64,000 nt of DNA from Mycobacterium sp. D16Q13 (GCF_002013375.1 NZ_MAEW01000010.1:1-64000), one strand, 5' to 3'. Shown: positions 1 through 9,622, numbered from the stretch's first letter. Made by a program: numbers and translations. The notes: generated by a model from the sequence alone, not told the origin.

Positions 1-1
1 G

Positions 2-373
2 GTGCGCTCGCGGGCCGGCGCACAGTGGACCACCACCGAGGATTTCACCGAGACCATGAAGCAGCTGCGCACCGCGATCTCCATCCCGGGGGTGGCCCAT
101 TGCGCGCTGGAGTATCAGCGGTGGGCGGTGCGCAGCCAATTACGCAGCGAAGGTTGGCGTTTCATGCGCTCGATGAACCGCGAACTGTCCGTCCCCGTGC
201 TCCACATGCGCGGCGATACCGATCCGTACGTGCTCGCCGACCCGGTGCACCGGTCACTGCGATTCGCACCCCACGGACAGTTCGCCGCACTGCGCGGGGT
301 GGGTCACTACGGCCACGAGGAAGATCCCGCCACCGTCAACGAACACCTACGGGGCTTTATTGGGCGCCGGTGA
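2..373 (+). CDS. alpha/beta-hydrolase, C-terminal part (EphE-like), truncated by window edge
   Basis: This is the 3' end of an alpha/beta-hydrolase; the 5' end lies outside the window, so the apparent start is only the frame entering at the edge. The visible part has the late-domain acid (GDTDPYV, after a VPVLHMR strand) and the catalytic histidine region (GVGHYGHEEDP) typical of epoxide-hydrolase-like members. Position beside MarP matches ephE (Rv3670) in M. tuberculosis. Its last 27 bases overlap the end of marP on the other strand. Substrate cannot be told from this fragment; an epoxide hydrolase role rests on synteny. Confidence 0.8.
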   Translation: MRSRAGAQWTTTEDFTETMKQLRTAISIPGVAHCALEYQRWAVRSQLRSEGWRFMRSMNRELSVPVLHMRGDTDPYVLADPVHRSLRFAPHGQFAALRGVGHYGHEEDPATVNEHLRGFIGRR

Positions 374-1612
374 CTGCGGCCCATTGACGGGCTGCTCCGG
401 CGACTTGTTGGCCTCCGGCGAGGAGATGCAGCTGCCAGTACCGACGGGCTCGACAAGATCGGCCTTGGCGAGCTGATCCTTGACCTGTTTGGCGGTGAGC
501 GCGAATCCGGTGTCGTCATCGTCGATGGCCGCCCCGAAGACCACGCCGAGCACCCGACCTTCCGTGTCGATCAGCGGACCGCCCGAATTGCCTTGGAGCA
601 CCGAGCCCCGGACGGTGTACACCTCGCGGGTGACCGTGGTGGACCGGTAGATGTCTGGGCCATTCAGTTCGATGATCTCGCGGACCCGCGCCGGGGTCGC
701 CTTGTAGTTCCCACCGCCCGGGTAGCCCAGCACGATGGCATCATCCCCGGTCTTGGCAGGCTTGGGCGCGAAGACCAGCGGCGCCGCCGGCATATCCGGA
801 ACGGCGAGGATCGAGATGTCCGCGCTGGGGTCGTAGGCCACCACGCTGGCGTCGAAGGTCTGCCCCGCCGACTCCACGGTGACACTGTTCGTGCCGGCCA
901 CCACGTGGGCATTCGACATCACGCGGTGCGGGGCGATGACGAATCCGGTTCCCTCAAGCGATTTTTGGCAGCTGCGGGCAATACCCTTGATCTTGACGAC
1001 GCTCGGCTCGGCTCCGCGCACCACCGGACCATCAACCAGTGATGAATCCGGCGCATCAACGGCCGCAATGGGGGTCTTGCCGAACGGCTGCAGCACACTG
1101 GTGACCCCAGAGGTGTCCAACAGCTTCGACAGATCGTTGGGCACCTTGCGGAGTTGGTCCGGGGCGTACTTGTCGACCTGGCTGAGCACCTTCGATTCAC
1201 GTGCTGCCGCAGCGATATTCGGCTGATTCGAGCTTTGCATCGGGATGGACAGCAGCCATGCGGCCACCAGTACGGCGGCTACCTGCAGCACCACCCCCAC
1301 CGCCGAATCACCGGCGCGCAACGCCCGATTCTTGATGGCGCCGCGCATGGCCCGGCCCAGCACCACGCCGGCGACCTCACCGATGACCACCAGCACGAGG
1401 ATGAGCAAGAGTGAGGCGAACAGTCGGGTGCGCGCTCCATCCAGGTTGCCCACCACATGCGGAGCGAGCATGACGCCCGCCACCGCGCCCAGAATCACTC
1501 CGACGAAGGACATCAGGGAACCCAATGCGCCGGAACGCCATCCGGACACCGCCGCGATGAATGCGACAGCGATGACGCCGATATCAAGCCACTGCGATGG
1601 ATTCAGGTTCAT
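347..1612 (-). CDS. marP: membrane serine protease MarP (acid-resistance protease)
   Basis: A 421-residue protein with an N-terminal colicin-V-production-like membrane domain of about four helices (residues 5-125) and a periplasmic chymotrypsin-like protease domain (about 195-390). The triad is visible as H236 (NAHVV), D265 (ADISIL) and S343 (GNSGGP). Cysteines C215 and C395 match the disulfide that in the M. tuberculosis enzyme holds the active site under oxidative conditions. MarP (Rv3671c) is known to be needed for acid and oxidative stress survival. The start overlaps the stop of the upstream Nudix gene by 4 bases (ATGA), so the two are probably translationally coupled. The C-terminal tail is Pro/Ser-rich. 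Confidence 0.95.
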   Translation of the reverse strand: MNLNPSQWLDIGVIAVAFIAAVSGWRSGALGSLMSFVGVILGAVAGVMLAPHVVGNLDGARTRLFASLLLILVLVVIGEVAGVVLGRAMRGAIKNRALRAGDSAVGVVLQVAAVLVAAWLLSIPMQSSNQPNIAAAARESKVLSQVDKYAPDQLRKVPNDLSKLLDTSGVTSVLQPFGKTPIAAVDAPDSSLVDGPVVRGAEPSVVKIKGIARSCQKSLEGTGFVIAPHRVMSNAHVVAGTNSVTVESAGQTFDASVVAYDPSADISILAVPDMPAAPLVFAPKPAKTGDDAIVLGYPGGGNYKATPARVREIIELNGPDIYRSTTVTREVYTVRGSVLQGNSGGPLIDTEGRVLGVVFGAAIDDDDTGFALTAKQVKDQLAKADLVEPVGTGSCISSPEANKSPEQPVNGPQSPAPNKAP

Positions 1613-2373
1613 ACCGACCCTCCCAGGTGCTCGGCCAGTAGCTCATCAAGATCACGAAGGTTACGAGTGTCCCACGGCTGCGCCCAGCCGGACACTTCCA
1701 GCATCGCCGCGATGATCTGCCCGGTGAAACCCCACACCAGCATCCCCGGAAGCAAGAAGGCCGGGCCGCTGTAACGAATACCAAAAGTCTTCTTGGTCAC
1801 CATGATCCGATTTGCCGGATTGACGAGGTCGCCGATCTTCACGCGCGAAACCTCGGCGGTCTCGCCCGGATCGACGGCGAGGACCGGACCTGGATCGGGT
1901 GAATACGCAAGCACCGGCGAGACGTGAAAACCGGACGGAGGAATGAAGAGCGGCTCCATCACCGTCAGCGGTTGCACCCGGACGGGATCCAGCCCCGTCT
2001 CCTCGTGCGCCTCACGCAATGCCGTTCCCACCGGTCCCCCGTCACCGGGATCGGTGGCGCCGCCGGGAAACGACACCTGGCCGCTGTGCTGACGCAAGGT
2101 CGATGCCCGCACCGTCAGCAACAGATCTGCCTCGGTGGGGTCGGTGACCGTTCCGTCGGCGGATACCAGCACTAAAACCGCCGCCGGACGCCCGGAGGAA
2201 GGCAGCTTGCGCGCCCGAAGCACCGCCTTGATCGCGGGGTGCACGCCTCGGCCGTAGATATCTTTGACACCCGCGGCGTTGTCCACCAGCGGTCGCATCC
2301 AGTCAGGAGCGGCGCCGGGCGTCAACGGCGCCGTCGCCAATCCTCTTCGCGCAAGCGGCTCATCGGCAGTCAC
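1609..2373 (-). CDS. Nudix hydrolase, CoA pyrophosphatase (NudL) type
   Basis: A 254-residue Nudix protein. The UPF0035 signature of CoA pyrophosphatases is present (LLTVRASTLRQHSGQV followed by SFPGG, about 85-105) together with the Nudix helix REAHEETGL at about 120-128, which supplies the metal-binding glutamates. Family members hydrolyse CoA or its derivatives to 3',5'-ADP and 4'-phosphopantetheine; the exact substrate here is inferred. It sits between the TlpA-like gene (3 bases away) and marP (4-base overlap), all on the minus strand, matching Rv3672c. The link of CoA turnover to the protease is positional only. Confidence 0.9.
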   Translation of the reverse strand: MTADEPLARRGLATAPLTPGAAPDWMRPLVDNAAGVKDIYGRGVHPAIKAVLRARKLPSSGRPAAVLVLVSADGTVTDPTEADLLLTVRASTLRQHSGQVSFPGGATDPGDGGPVGTALREAHEETGLDPVRVQPLTVMEPLFIPPSGFHVSPVLAYSPDPGPVLAVDPGETAEVSRVKIGDLVNPANRIMVTKKTFGIRYSGPAFLLPGMLVWGFTGQIIAAMLEVSGWAQPWDTRNLRDLDELLAEHLGGSV

Positions 2374-2376
2374 GAC

Positions 2377-3030
2377 CTAGAACCTCACTCCCAACGCTTG
2401 CTCCACCTCGGCACCGATCTCATCCGCCGAAGTGAACGAACGCGGTAGCACTCGGGCAACGCTACCGTCCGCACGAATCAAAATTGTTGTGGGCATGACA
2501 TTCGGTGACTTCAGCGCGGCCGCGATTCGGCGGGCTCCATCCTGGATCATCGGCAGCCGGACGTGGAGCTCGGCCAGCTTGGCCAGCCCGGCGGCCTCAT
2601 TCTCGTCTTGGTGCACCGTCACAACGGTCAGCTTGTCGCCCGCGCGGCGCTGCACCTCGGCCATCGCCGGCAGCTCATCGGCACACGGACCACACCAGTA
2701 AGCCCACAGGTTCAGCACCACCGGACGCCCGGCGAGCGCGGCACCGACCGGCACGCTGACCCCACTGCATTCCAGAGTTATCCCGGCCAGTTCCGGCATG
2801 CCCGGGGCGCTACCAGCGGCCGGACAGGGCGGCAGTTGGGCCTGGCGGCGCAGTTCCGCCAGGGCCTCGGGGGTATCGGCGTCTCGGCGTTCCCGGGCGG
2901 CGACAGCTTCCTGGCCCCGCGGCCCGCGCTGCCGCTCATCGTGTTGTTGCGACAACATGACGGTGATCAGCGCGGCGACCAGCACCACCCCGACGATCGT
3001 CCACCGTGCCCCGGTGCTGAGCCGAGCCAC
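2377..3030 (-). CDS. membrane-anchored TlpA/ResA-like thioredoxin
   Basis: A 217-residue protein with one N-terminal transmembrane segment (about 10-27) that anchors an extracytoplasmic thioredoxin fold. The redox motif is WCGPC (C113 and C116); the downstream strand contains the usual cis-proline region (NVMPTT). Two further cysteines (about C69 and C88) lie before the CXXC, as in TlpA/ResA proteins. Likely role is thiol-disulfide exchange on exported or cytochrome-maturation proteins. It lies 1 base after nth and 3 bases before the Nudix gene, in a nth-tlpA-nudix-marP operon equivalent to Rv3674c-Rv3671c. Confidence 0.9.
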   Translation of the reverse strand: MARLSTGARWTIVGVVLVAALITVMLSQQHDERQRGPRGQEAVAARERRDADTPEALAELRRQAQLPPCPAAGSAPGMPELAGITLECSGVSVPVGAALAGRPVVLNLWAYWCGPCADELPAMAEVQRRAGDKLTVVTVHQDENEAAGLAKLAELHVRLPMIQDGARRIAAALKSPNVMPTTILIRADGSVARVLPRSFTSADEIGAEVEQALGVRF

Positions 3031-3031
3031 G

Positions 3032-3829
3032 TCACAACCCGGCCAAGGCCAGCAAGTGCTCGGTTTCCGGGCCCTTCACCAGCGCGGCCGCCAGCTCCGG
3101 ATCTGTCGGGCCCAGCCCATACGACGGGCAATCCTTGGCCAGGGTGCACACCCCGCAGGCCGGCTTGCGGGCATGGCATACGCGCCGGCCGTGGAAGATC
3201 ACCCGGTGACTGAGCAGGGTCCATTCCTTGCGCTCGATGAGCTCGCCGACAATGTGCTCGACCTTGACCGGGTCTTCTTCCTCGGTCCACCCCCAACGCC
3301 GAACCAGCCGTCCAAAATGCGTGTCGACGGTAATGCCCGGGATGTCAAAGGCGTTGCCCAGGACAACATTTGCCGTCTTACGGCCAATGCCGGGCAGGGT
3401 GACCAAGTCCTTCAGGCGCGGCGGCACCTCGCCGCCGTATCGCTCCACCAGCTGGGTTCCCAGCCCGATGATCGAGTTCGCCTTGTTCCGGTAGAAGCCG
3501 GTGGTGCGGATCATTTCTTCGAGTTCGGTCCGGTTGGCCCCGGCGTAGTCCTCCGCCGTGCGGTACTTGGCGAACAATGCGGGGGTCACCATGTTGACCC
3601 GAACGTCGGTGCATTGCGCCGATAAGATGGTGGCGACCGTCAATTCCAGCGGTGTGGTGAAATCCAGTTCGCAGTAAACATGTGGAAATGCTTGCGCCAG
3701 AGTTCGATTCATCCGTCGCGCACGACGGACCAGTCCCGTGTGCGTCTCGGTCTTCCCGGCCCGGACCGGGGCTGACGTCTTCGCCGTCGATTTCGCTCTG
3801 GGCTTAGAGGCCGATCCGGTCACAGACAC
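3032..3829 (-). CDS. nth: endonuclease III (DNA glycosylase/AP lyase)
   Basis: A 265-residue base-excision repair enzyme that removes oxidised pyrimidines. The helix-hairpin-helix [12 protein letters not shown] carries the catalytic lysine (K151) and the catalytic aspartate follows in ITVDTHFGR (D169). The C-terminal [4Fe-4S] cluster pattern C-X6-C-X2-C-X5-C is complete (C218, C225, C228, C234). Residues 1-35 form a basic, low-complexity extension longer than in E. coli Nth; an internal start is possible but no strong ribosome-binding site decides it. First gene of the nth-tlpA-nudix-marP operon (Rv3674c position). Confidence 0.95.
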   Translation of the reverse strand: MSVTGSASKPRAKSTAKTSAPVRAGKTETHTGLVRRARRMNRTLAQAFPHVYCELDFTTPLELTVATILSAQCTDVRVNMVTPALFAKYRTAEDYAGANRTELEEMIRTTGFYRNKANSIIGLGTQLVERYGGEVPPRLKDLVTLPGIGRKTANVVLGNAFDIPGITVDTHFGRLVRRWGWTEEEDPVKVEHIVGELIERKEWTLLSHRVIFHGRRVCHARKPACGVCTLAKDCPSYGLGPTDPELAAALVKGPETEHLLALAGL

Positions 3830-3956
3830 AAGCCCAGGGTAGCGGGAGCTTGCGACACCGCAGGGGCGAGCACGTCCACCGATTGCACCCTTGCGCAGGA
3901 CAAACCGGTTGTTTTTCGTGACCTCGTCGAGATCTTGGGCGTGTTTACTTCAACCC

Positions 3957-4334
3957 GTGTCGGGCCTATTCGGTTTGTTGGTACCCGGACTTCTCATGCT
4001 TGCCAGCCTTGGGCTGGGCAGGCTGGAAGCCGGGTTGATGCGGCATACCTTGCAGCCAAGTGAGGTCGCCGATTTCCTGGACCAAGCAAGTCCATCGGAT
4101 ATGAATCGGCTCGCCCGTGACGGCATGCCGTCGGCCATCGAGGGTTTGCACCAGCGTCAGTTGCAACGCATCGAGCCGTCGTTGGAAGCGGTGTACGAGG
4201 CCACCACAAACGGCTATAACCAGCCACGAGTCAACGGTTTGTCCATGAATCGCCTGCGTGACGAGGGTGTGCCCTCCATGCGCTCACGGCATTCGGTGGT
4301 GGATTCACTGCGTGCCGGTGGGGCAGCGGTGTAG
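3957..4334 (+). CDS. small membrane-anchored protein of the nth-crp interval (Rv3675-like)
   Basis: The GTG at 3957 gives a 125-residue product, the length remembered for Rv3675 in the same place. Its N-terminus (LFGLLVPGLLMLASLGLGRL) is a clear membrane or signal-anchor helix, followed by a soluble, charged domain with no recognised motif. In-frame TTG (3891) and GTG (3918) starts lie upstream, but they would put about 20 polar residues before the helix. It is divergent from nth and precedes crp by about 90 bases. Function is unknown. Confidence 0.65.
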   Translation: MSGLFGLLVPGLLMLASLGLGRLEAGLMRHTLQPSEVADFLDQASPSDMNRLARDGMPSAIEGLHQRQLQRIEPSLEAVYEATTNGYNQPRVNGLSMNRLRDEGVPSMRSRHSVVDSLRAGGAAV

Positions 4335-4425
4335 CTTGGATCACGTTCTTTAGCGACTTGGCCTCTAGACTCATGTCGAGCAGGCCAGCGCAAGCATGAC
4401 CAACGAATTTGGGTAAGGGGCAAAC

Positions 4426-5100
4426 GTGGACGAGATCCTGGCCAGGGCCGGAATCTTCCAGGGTGTCGAACCGAGTGCCATCTCGGCACTGACGAAGCAG
4501 CTGCAGCCGGTTGACTTTCCGCGCGGGCACACGGTGTTCGCCGAGGGCGAGCCAGGCGACCGTCTGTACATCATCATCACGGGCAAGGTGAAGATCGGAC
4601 GCCGGTCACCCGACGGCCGTGAGAACCTGCTGACGATCATGGGCCCGTCGGACATGTTCGGTGAGCTGTCGATCTTCGACCCCGGGCCCCGGACGTCCAG
4701 CGCCACCACCATCACCGAGGTGCGCGCGGTGTCGATGGACCGGGACGCGTTGCGCGCCTGGATCGGCGACCGTCCGGAGATCGCCGAGCAGCTACTACGC
4801 GTGTTGGCTCGCCGCCTGCGCCGCACCAACAACAATCTCGCCGACTTGATCTTCACCGATGTGCCCGGTCGCGTCGCCAAGCAGCTGCTACAGCTGGCCC
4901 AGCGGTTCGGCACTCAGGAGGGCGGCTCGCTGCGCGTGACGCACGACCTGACGCAGGAAGAGATCGCTCAGCTGGTGGGTGCGTCCCGCGAGACCGTGAA
5001 CAAGGCGCTGGCCGATTTCGCGCACCGCGGCTGGATCCGGCTGGAGGGCAAGAGCGTCCTGATCTCCGATTCGGAGCGTCTGGCTCGCCGCGCGCGCTAG
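4426..5100 (+). CDS. crp: cAMP receptor protein Crp
   Basis: A 224-residue CRP/FNR-type transcription factor, the length of M. tuberculosis Crp (Rv3676). The cyclic-nucleotide pocket shows FGELS (78-82) and R89-T90, the helix-turn-helix lies at about 175-203 with R188 in position to contact DNA. Start is GTG with a good ribosome-binding site (AAGGGG, 7 bases upstream). In mycobacteria Crp controls a large regulon including respiration and resuscitation genes, and it also regulates whiB1. It ends 11 bases from a convergent exporter gene. Confidence 0.97.
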   Translation: MDEILARAGIFQGVEPSAISALTKQLQPVDFPRGHTVFAEGEPGDRLYIIITGKVKIGRRSPDGRENLLTIMGPSDMFGELSIFDPGPRTSSATTITEVRAVSMDRDALRAWIGDRPEIAEQLLRVLARRLRRTNNNLADLIFTDVPGRVAKQLLQLAQRFGTQEGGSLRVTHDLTQEEIAQLVGASRETVNKALADFAHRGWIRLEGKSVLISDSERLARRAR

Positions 5101-5111
5101 CGGTTCGTGCA

Positions 5112-5957
5112 TCAGCGTGACGCGCTGAACGCCACCACCGCGACGCACACCAGCGTCAACACCGCACCGGCTTGTTGAATCCGGCTGAGCCGCTCATGGA
5201 GCACCACGCGGGCGATAAGCACTGTCACCACTGGGTACAGCGAGGACAGCACCGCCGCCACACCCAGGCTTCCGCGCGATGAGGCGTACGTGAACAGCAG
5301 GATCGCGGACGTGTCCAGCACCCCTGCGAAGGGCACCACCCCGAACGGCGGGCGCAGGTTCCGCCGCAGGCTCGTCCAGTTGAACGCCCCCAGTACCAGG
5401 ATCAGCATCACCTCGGTGGCGCGGGAAACCACCACCGCCTCAACGGGGTGATGCCGGCCTGCCTCGGCCAGCAGGATCATGCAGACCCCGAACATCACCA
5501 TGCAGAAGAACGACCACACCAGCACCTGTCGCCCCGGGCGCTGTCCATCCAAGCCCTGCGAGGCAGAGGCCAACATGACGCCGACGAGTGTGCCGGCCAG
5601 CCCCAGATATGTCAGCCCCGAGAGTGACTGTCCGATCATCGCGCCCCAGATGACCGGTACCACTGCGCCCACCGCCGCGATGGGCGAGACGACCCCCATC
5701 GGACCGATGGCAAGCGCGCGATACAACGCGTAGAGAGCCGTGAAAGCCGCTGGGCCGGAAAGCGTTCCCAGCAGCGTGCGGCCGTCGAAATGCGTAGACG
5801 CGGTAAGCACAGCCACCAAACTCACCACGGCCAGCCCGACGGGCCGGCTCAGCGCAAGCACGGCGAGCGTGGAACGCCGCTTGCTCGCGTGCCCGCCAAT
5901 GAAGTCACTGATGCCCCAGCTGAGCGACCCCGCGAGGGCCAATGGGATGGGGTTCAC
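5112..5957 (-). CDS. EamA/DMT-family membrane exporter
   Basis: A 281-residue integral membrane protein with about ten hydrophobic helices arranged as two EamA halves. The first half starts at the N-terminus (LALAGSLSWGISDFIGG), the second after about residue 145. Members of this drug/metabolite superfamily export amino acids or other small metabolites; the substrate cannot be read from sequence. GTG start, 6 bases after the stop of the MBL hydrolase, so it is likely the last gene of the DUF4177-ridA-MBL-exporter operon. I do not recall this gene between crp and Rv3677c in M. tuberculosis, so it may be a lineage-specific insertion. Confidence 0.85.
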   Translation of the reverse strand: MNPIPLALAGSLSWGISDFIGGHASKRRSTLAVLALSRPVGLAVVSLVAVLTASTHFDGRTLLGTLSGPAAFTALYALYRALAIGPMGVVSPIAAVGAVVPVIWGAMIGQSLSGLTYLGLAGTLVGVMLASASQGLDGQRPGRQVLVWSFFCMVMFGVCMILLAEAGRHHPVEAVVVSRATEVMLILVLGAFNWTSLRRNLRPPFGVVPFAGVLDTSAILLFTYASSRGSLGVAAVLSSLYPVVTVLIARVVLHERLSRIQQAGAVLTLVCVAVVAFSASR

Positions 5958-5963
5958 CGCTGA

Positions 5964-6752
5964 CTAAACAGCGCGCAGGTAGTCCAGCTGCGCCTGCACC
6001 GACCATTCGGCGGCGCCCCACAGCGACGGGTCCACGTCGGTGTAGACGAACTCGACAACCTGCCGGGCCGAGGCATGCTCACCCAATGCGGCCAGCGCCC
6101 CGCGCACCTGGTCAAGACGCCGCTCGCGGTGCGCCAGGTACTCGGCCGAGATCGCCGACAAATCACCGTGCTCCGGACCGTGGCCGGGCAGCACGGTGCG
6201 CCTGCCCAGGCCCTCGAGGCGTTTCAGTGATTCCAGGTAGTCGCCCAGGCCGCCTCCGTCCTGTGCGATGACGGTCGTGCCCCGCCCGAGGATGGTGTCG
6301 GCGGTCAACACCGCGTCATCCAGAACGAAGGACACCGAATCATCGCTGTGCCCGGGGGTGGCGAGCACCGAGATCGACAATCCCGCGACGTCGATGCGCT
6401 CACCGTCGGACAGCGCCACCGAATCGCCGCGCAGCCACGCCGGGTCCGCGGCACGCACCGGCGCACCGGTCAGCTCGACCAGACGGTCGACACCACCGGT
6501 GTGATCGAAATGCCGATGGCTCACCAAAACCAGAGCCACCTTGCCGATCTTCGCCAGCTCCTCGACGTGCACATCGGGGTCACCGGTGGCGACACCCGGA
6601 CCAGGGTCGACGATGACGACCTCGTCGCTGCCCGGCGCGCGCAGCACCCAGGTATTGGTGCCTTCGAGCGTCATCATCCCCGGGTTGTTGGCCAGCAGCA
6701 CCGAAGCGGTCTCGGTGACCGGACGCAGTTGCCCGTAGGCGGGATGGGTCAT
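5964..6752 (-). CDS. metallo-beta-lactamase-fold hydrolase (LACTB2-like, Rv3677c)
   Basis: A 262-residue MBL-fold enzyme. The zinc motif HXHXDH is intact as H79-R-H81-F-D83-H84, and later ligands are visible in TPGHSDDS (about 133) and LPGHGPEH. An N-terminal strand GTNTWVL and a C-terminal helical tail are typical of LACTB2-type hydrolases/ribonucleases. Its ATG overlaps the TGA of the upstream RidA gene by one base. Substrate is unknown; RNA or small-ester hydrolysis are both known in the family. Confidence 0.9.
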   Translation of the reverse strand: MTHPAYGQLRPVTETASVLLANNPGMMTLEGTNTWVLRAPGSDEVVIVDPGPGVATGDPDVHVEELAKIGKVALVLVSHRHFDHTGGVDRLVELTGAPVRAADPAWLRGDSVALSDGERIDVAGLSISVLATPGHSDDSVSFVLDDAVLTADTILGRGTTVIAQDGGGLGDYLESLKRLEGLGRRTVLPGHGPEHGDLSAISAEYLAHRERRLDQVRGALAALGEHASARQVVEFVYTDVDPSLWGAAEWSVQAQLDYLRAV

Positions 6753-7225
6753 CAGGCGGAGGCTTCCGCTCTGACTTCCACCACGATCTCCACCTCCACC
6801 GGGGCGTTGATCGGCAGCTCCGCAACACCCACGGCCGAGCGCGCGTGCACACCGGCATCCCCGAACACGTCGCCCAGCAGCTCCGATGCTCCGTTCACCA
6901 CACCAGGCTGGCCGGTGAACCCAGGTGCCGAGGCGACGAATCCGACGACCTTGACCACCTTCACGACGTTGTTGATCCCGACGAGCGCGTCCACCGCGGC
7001 GACAGCATTGAGGGCACAGGTACGGGCCAGTGCCTTGGCATCCTCCGGCGTGACCTCGGCGCCCACCTTGCCCGCGGCGACCAGGTTGCCGTCCACAATG
7101 GGCAGCTGCCCCGAGGTGTAGACGTGGTTGCCGCTGCGCACCGCGGGTTGATACGCGGCCAAGGGCGCTGCGACGGCGGGCAGTTCGATTCCGAGCTCGG
7201 CGAGCCGGGCGCTATGGGTGCTCAT
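6752..7225 (-). CDS. RidA/YjgF-family protein (Rv3678c)
   Basis: A 157-residue member of the RidA family, enamine/imine deaminases that clear reactive 2-aminoacrylate-like intermediates from PLP enzymes. The N-terminal fold (LGIELPAVAAPLAAYQP then YTSGQLPI) and the conserved C-terminal strand are recognisable. This longer subfamily (about 155 residues) lacks the exact RidA C-terminal arginine motif of short members, so deaminase activity is not certain. Translationally coupled on both sides: 4-base overlap with the small upstream gene and 1-base overlap with the MBL gene. Confidence 0.9.
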   Translation of the reverse strand: MSTHSARLAELGIELPAVAAPLAAYQPAVRSGNHVYTSGQLPIVDGNLVAAGKVGAEVTPEDAKALARTCALNAVAAVDALVGINNVVKVVKVVGFVASAPGFTGQPGVVNGASELLGDVFGDAGVHARSAVGVAELPINAPVEVEIVVEVRAEASA

Positions 7226-7383
7226 TTCGACCTCTTCAGGTAGGCGACGTGCTGTTCACCGGTGGGTCCGGGTAGCACGCTCACCAGCTCCCAGCCGTCA
7301 CTTCCCCACTGGTCCAGGATCTGCTTGGTGGCATGTGTCAACAGCGGGACGGTGGCGTACTCCCATGCGGTGCGTTCGGTCAT
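7222..7383 (-). CDS. small DUF4177-like protein (Rv3678A-like)
   Basis: A 53-residue protein starting at the ATG at 7383 (MTERTAWEY). It shows the DUF4177 pattern: WEYATVPLLTH, then LDQWGSDGWELVSVLPG, ending in a strand (HVAYLKRSK). Translation could start 16 codons earlier, but that extension is not family-like. Its TGA overlaps the ATG of the ridA-like gene (ATGA), so it heads this four-gene operon. DUF4177 proteins are small beta-alpha folds without known activity. Confidence 0.8.
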   Translation of the reverse strand: MTERTAWEYATVPLLTHATKQILDQWGSDGWELVSVLPGPTGEQHVAYLKRSK

Positions 7384-7438
7384 ACACGCAACCCTAGACA
7401 AGCACAGACGTTCTGACATCGGCTCGATCATGGACAGT

Positions 7439-7444
7439 TAGCAT
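7439..7444 (+). promoter_or_regulatory. -10 element for leaderless bagA transcript
   Basis: TAGCAT fits the mycobacterial TANNNT -10 consensus and ends exactly six bases before the GTG at 7451. That spacing puts the transcription start on the G of the start codon, the hallmark of leaderless mRNAs, and there is no ribosome-binding site. Confidence 0.5.
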
Positions 7445-7450
7445 GCGTGC

Positions 7451-8494
7451 GTGGTGAACACTTCCCCTGACTCCCCCAGCGATGCGGCGGCGGGGCCCTT
7501 GTCAGATGCCTGGCCCGCACGAGTCGCGAATGCGCGACTGCACTTTGTGACCGGCAAGGGCGGGACGGGAAAGTCCACCATCGCCGCGGCGCTGGCCCTT
7601 GCGCTGGCCGCGGGCGGCCGCAAGGTACTGCTGGTCGAGGTCGAAAACCGGCAGGGCATCGCCCAGCTTTTCGACGTACCTCCACTGGCACCCAAGGAAC
7701 TCAAGATCGCCACCGCCGAGGGCGGCGGGGCGGTGAATGCCCTCGCCGTCGAGATCGAAACGGCGTTCATGGAGTACCTCGAGATGTTCTACAACCTCGG
7801 ACTGGCCGGGCGTGCGATGAAGCGCATCGGGGCCATTGAGTTCGCCACCACCATCGCGCCGGGTCTGCGGGACGTCATCCTGACCGGAAAGATCAAGGAG
7901 TGCATCGTCCGCGTCGATAAGTCCGGGCGGCATGTGTACGACGCCGTCGTGGTCGATGCACCGCCCACCGGCCGGATCGCCCGCTTCCTCGATGTGACGT
8001 CGGCACTATCCGATATCGCCAAGGGCGGCCCCATCCACTCCCAGTCCGAGGGAGTGCGCAAGCTGCTGCACTCGGACCAGACGGCCATCCACCTGGTGAC
8101 CCTGCTTGAGGCGCTGCCCATGCAGGAAACCGCCGAGGCCATCGCGGAACTGAGCGAGATGGGCCTGCCGATCGGCAGCGTCATCGTCAACCGAACCGTG
8201 GTGCCACACCTCTCGCCCGCCGATCTGGATAAGGCCGCCGAGGGCGTCATCGACGCCGACGCGGTGCGTAAGGCATTGACCGATAACAACGTAACTCTCT
8301 CCGACGCGGACTTCGCCGGTCTGCTTACCGAGACGATCGAGCACGCGACACGGATGCGTGCGCGCGCCGAGAGCGAAGAGCTGCTTGGCGAGCTGCAGAT
8401 ACCTCGACTGGAATTACCCACGCTGGCCGACGGCGTCGACCTAGGCAGCCTCTACGAACTGGCCGAGAGCCTGGCCGAGCAGGGAGTCCGATGA
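7451..8494 (+). CDS. bagA: Get3/ArsA-like ATPase, BagA (Rv3679)
   Basis: A 347-residue P-loop ATPase of the ArsA/Get3 (deviant Walker) family. The P-loop is GKGGTGKST at 35-43; a second nucleotide motif is DAPPTGR (about 160). In M. tuberculosis the homologous pair Rv3679-Rv3680 was named BagAB and linked to glycerol metabolism and nitric-oxide sensitivity rather than arsenite transport. Its stop overlaps the start of the second ATPase (ATGA), consistent with a heterodimer. The GTG at 7451 is chosen because a -10 element sits at leaderless spacing. Confidence 0.9.
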   Translation: MVNTSPDSPSDAAAGPLSDAWPARVANARLHFVTGKGGTGKSTIAAALALALAAGGRKVLLVEVENRQGIAQLFDVPPLAPKELKIATAEGGGAVNALAVEIETAFMEYLEMFYNLGLAGRAMKRIGAIEFATTIAPGLRDVILTGKIKECIVRVDKSGRHVYDAVVVDAPPTGRIARFLDVTSALSDIAKGGPIHSQSEGVRKLLHSDQTAIHLVTLLEALPMQETAEAIAELSEMGLPIGSVIVNRTVVPHLSPADLDKAAEGVIDADAVRKALTDNNVTLSDADFAGLLTETIEHATRMRARAESEELLGELQIPRLELPTLADGVDLGSLYELAESLAEQGVR

Positions 8495-9612
8495 GCAACA
8501 CACCTGCCGTCTTGGACATGGCGGCCATCCTGGAAGATCGCAAGAATCGCGTCGTGGTCTGCTGCGGCGCAGGCGGTGTCGGCAAGACCACCACCGCCGC
8601 ATCGGTCGCACTCCGTGCCGCGGAGTACGGCCGCACCGTCGTGGTGCTCACCATCGACCCTGCACGCAGGTTGGCCCAGTCGCTGGGCATCGAGGCACTG
8701 GGCAACACCCCGCAACAGGTGCACGTCGAAGGCATCAAGGGCGAGCTGTACGCGATGATGCTGGACATGCGTCGCACCTTCGACGAGCTGGTGGTCCAGC
8801 ACGCGGGATCCGATCGCGCACAATCGATTCTGGACAACAAGTTCTATCAGACCGTCGCCACTTCCATGTCGGGCACGCAGGAATACATGGCCATGGAGAA
8901 ACTGGGACAGCTTCTCCACGAAGATAAATGGGACCTGATCGTGGTGGACACACCACCATCCCGCAATGCCCTTGACTTCCTGGACGCGCCAAAGCGGTTG
9001 GGCAGCTTCATGGATGGACGCCTCTGGAAGATGCTGCTGGGCTCCAGCCGCGGCCTGGGCCGGATCGTCACCGGAGCCGTCGGGCTGGCGATGAAGGCGC
9101 TGTCGACGGTGCTCGGATCGCAATTGCTTTCCGATGCTTCCCTGTTCGTGCAATCACTGGACTCCACGTTCGGAGGCTTCCGCGAGAAGGCCGACCGCAC
9201 CTACGAACTGCTGCGCCGGCGCAGCACTCAGTTCGTCGTGGTGTCGGCCGCCGAACCCGATGCGCTGCGTGAGGCGACCTTCTTCGTCGAGCGGCTGAGC
9301 CAAGAGGGCATGCCGCTGGCGGGCCTCATCCTCAACCGCACCCACCCCACGCTGTCGAGCCTGACCGTCGAGCGCGCCATCGATGTCGCGGACAATCTCG
9401 AGGAATCGGGCGAGTACAGCCTGCCCGGAGCGGTGCTGCGGGTTCATGCCGAGCGCGCGGCGACCGCCAAGCGGGAAATCCGGCTGCTGTCGCGGTTCAC
9501 GAGTGCCAACCCCACGGTCCCGATCGTCGGAGTGCCCTCGCTCCCGTTCGATGTCTCCGATGTGGACGCGCTGCGCGCCATCGCCGATCAGATCACCGGC
9601 GTCGCTTCCTAA
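8491..9612 (+). CDS. bagB: Get3/ArsA-like ATPase, BagB (Rv3680)
   Basis: A 373-residue partner of the preceding ATPase. The P-loop [10 protein letters not shown] lies at about 25-34 and the switch region [16 protein letters not shown] at about 152-167, which is the Get3/ArsA aspartate loop. A hydrophobic helical insert (about 180-215) could bind a client segment as in Get3, but no tail-anchored client is known. Starts inside the bagA stop codon (ATGA overlap) and is followed by a strong hairpin at 9623. Confidence 0.9.
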   Translation: MSNTPAVLDMAAILEDRKNRVVVCCGAGGVGKTTTAASVALRAAEYGRTVVVLTIDPARRLAQSLGIEALGNTPQQVHVEGIKGELYAMMLDMRRTFDELVVQHAGSDRAQSILDNKFYQTVATSMSGTQEYMAMEKLGQLLHEDKWDLIVVDTPPSRNALDFLDAPKRLGSFMDGRLWKMLLGSSRGLGRIVTGAVGLAMKALSTVLGSQLLSDASLFVQSLDSTFGGFREKADRTYELLRRRSTQFVVVSAAEPDALREATFFVERLSQEGMPLAGLILNRTHPTLSSLTVERAIDVADNLEESGEYSLPGAVLRVHAERAATAKREIRLLSRFTSANPTVPIVGVPSLPFDVSDVDALRAIADQITGVAS

Positions 9613-9622
9613 AAAACGCAAC

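Noticed and set aside
347..373. 27-base overlap between the EphE-like gene and marP as something special
   Set aside because: Short convergent overlaps are common in compact mycobacterial genomes and both stops are well supported.
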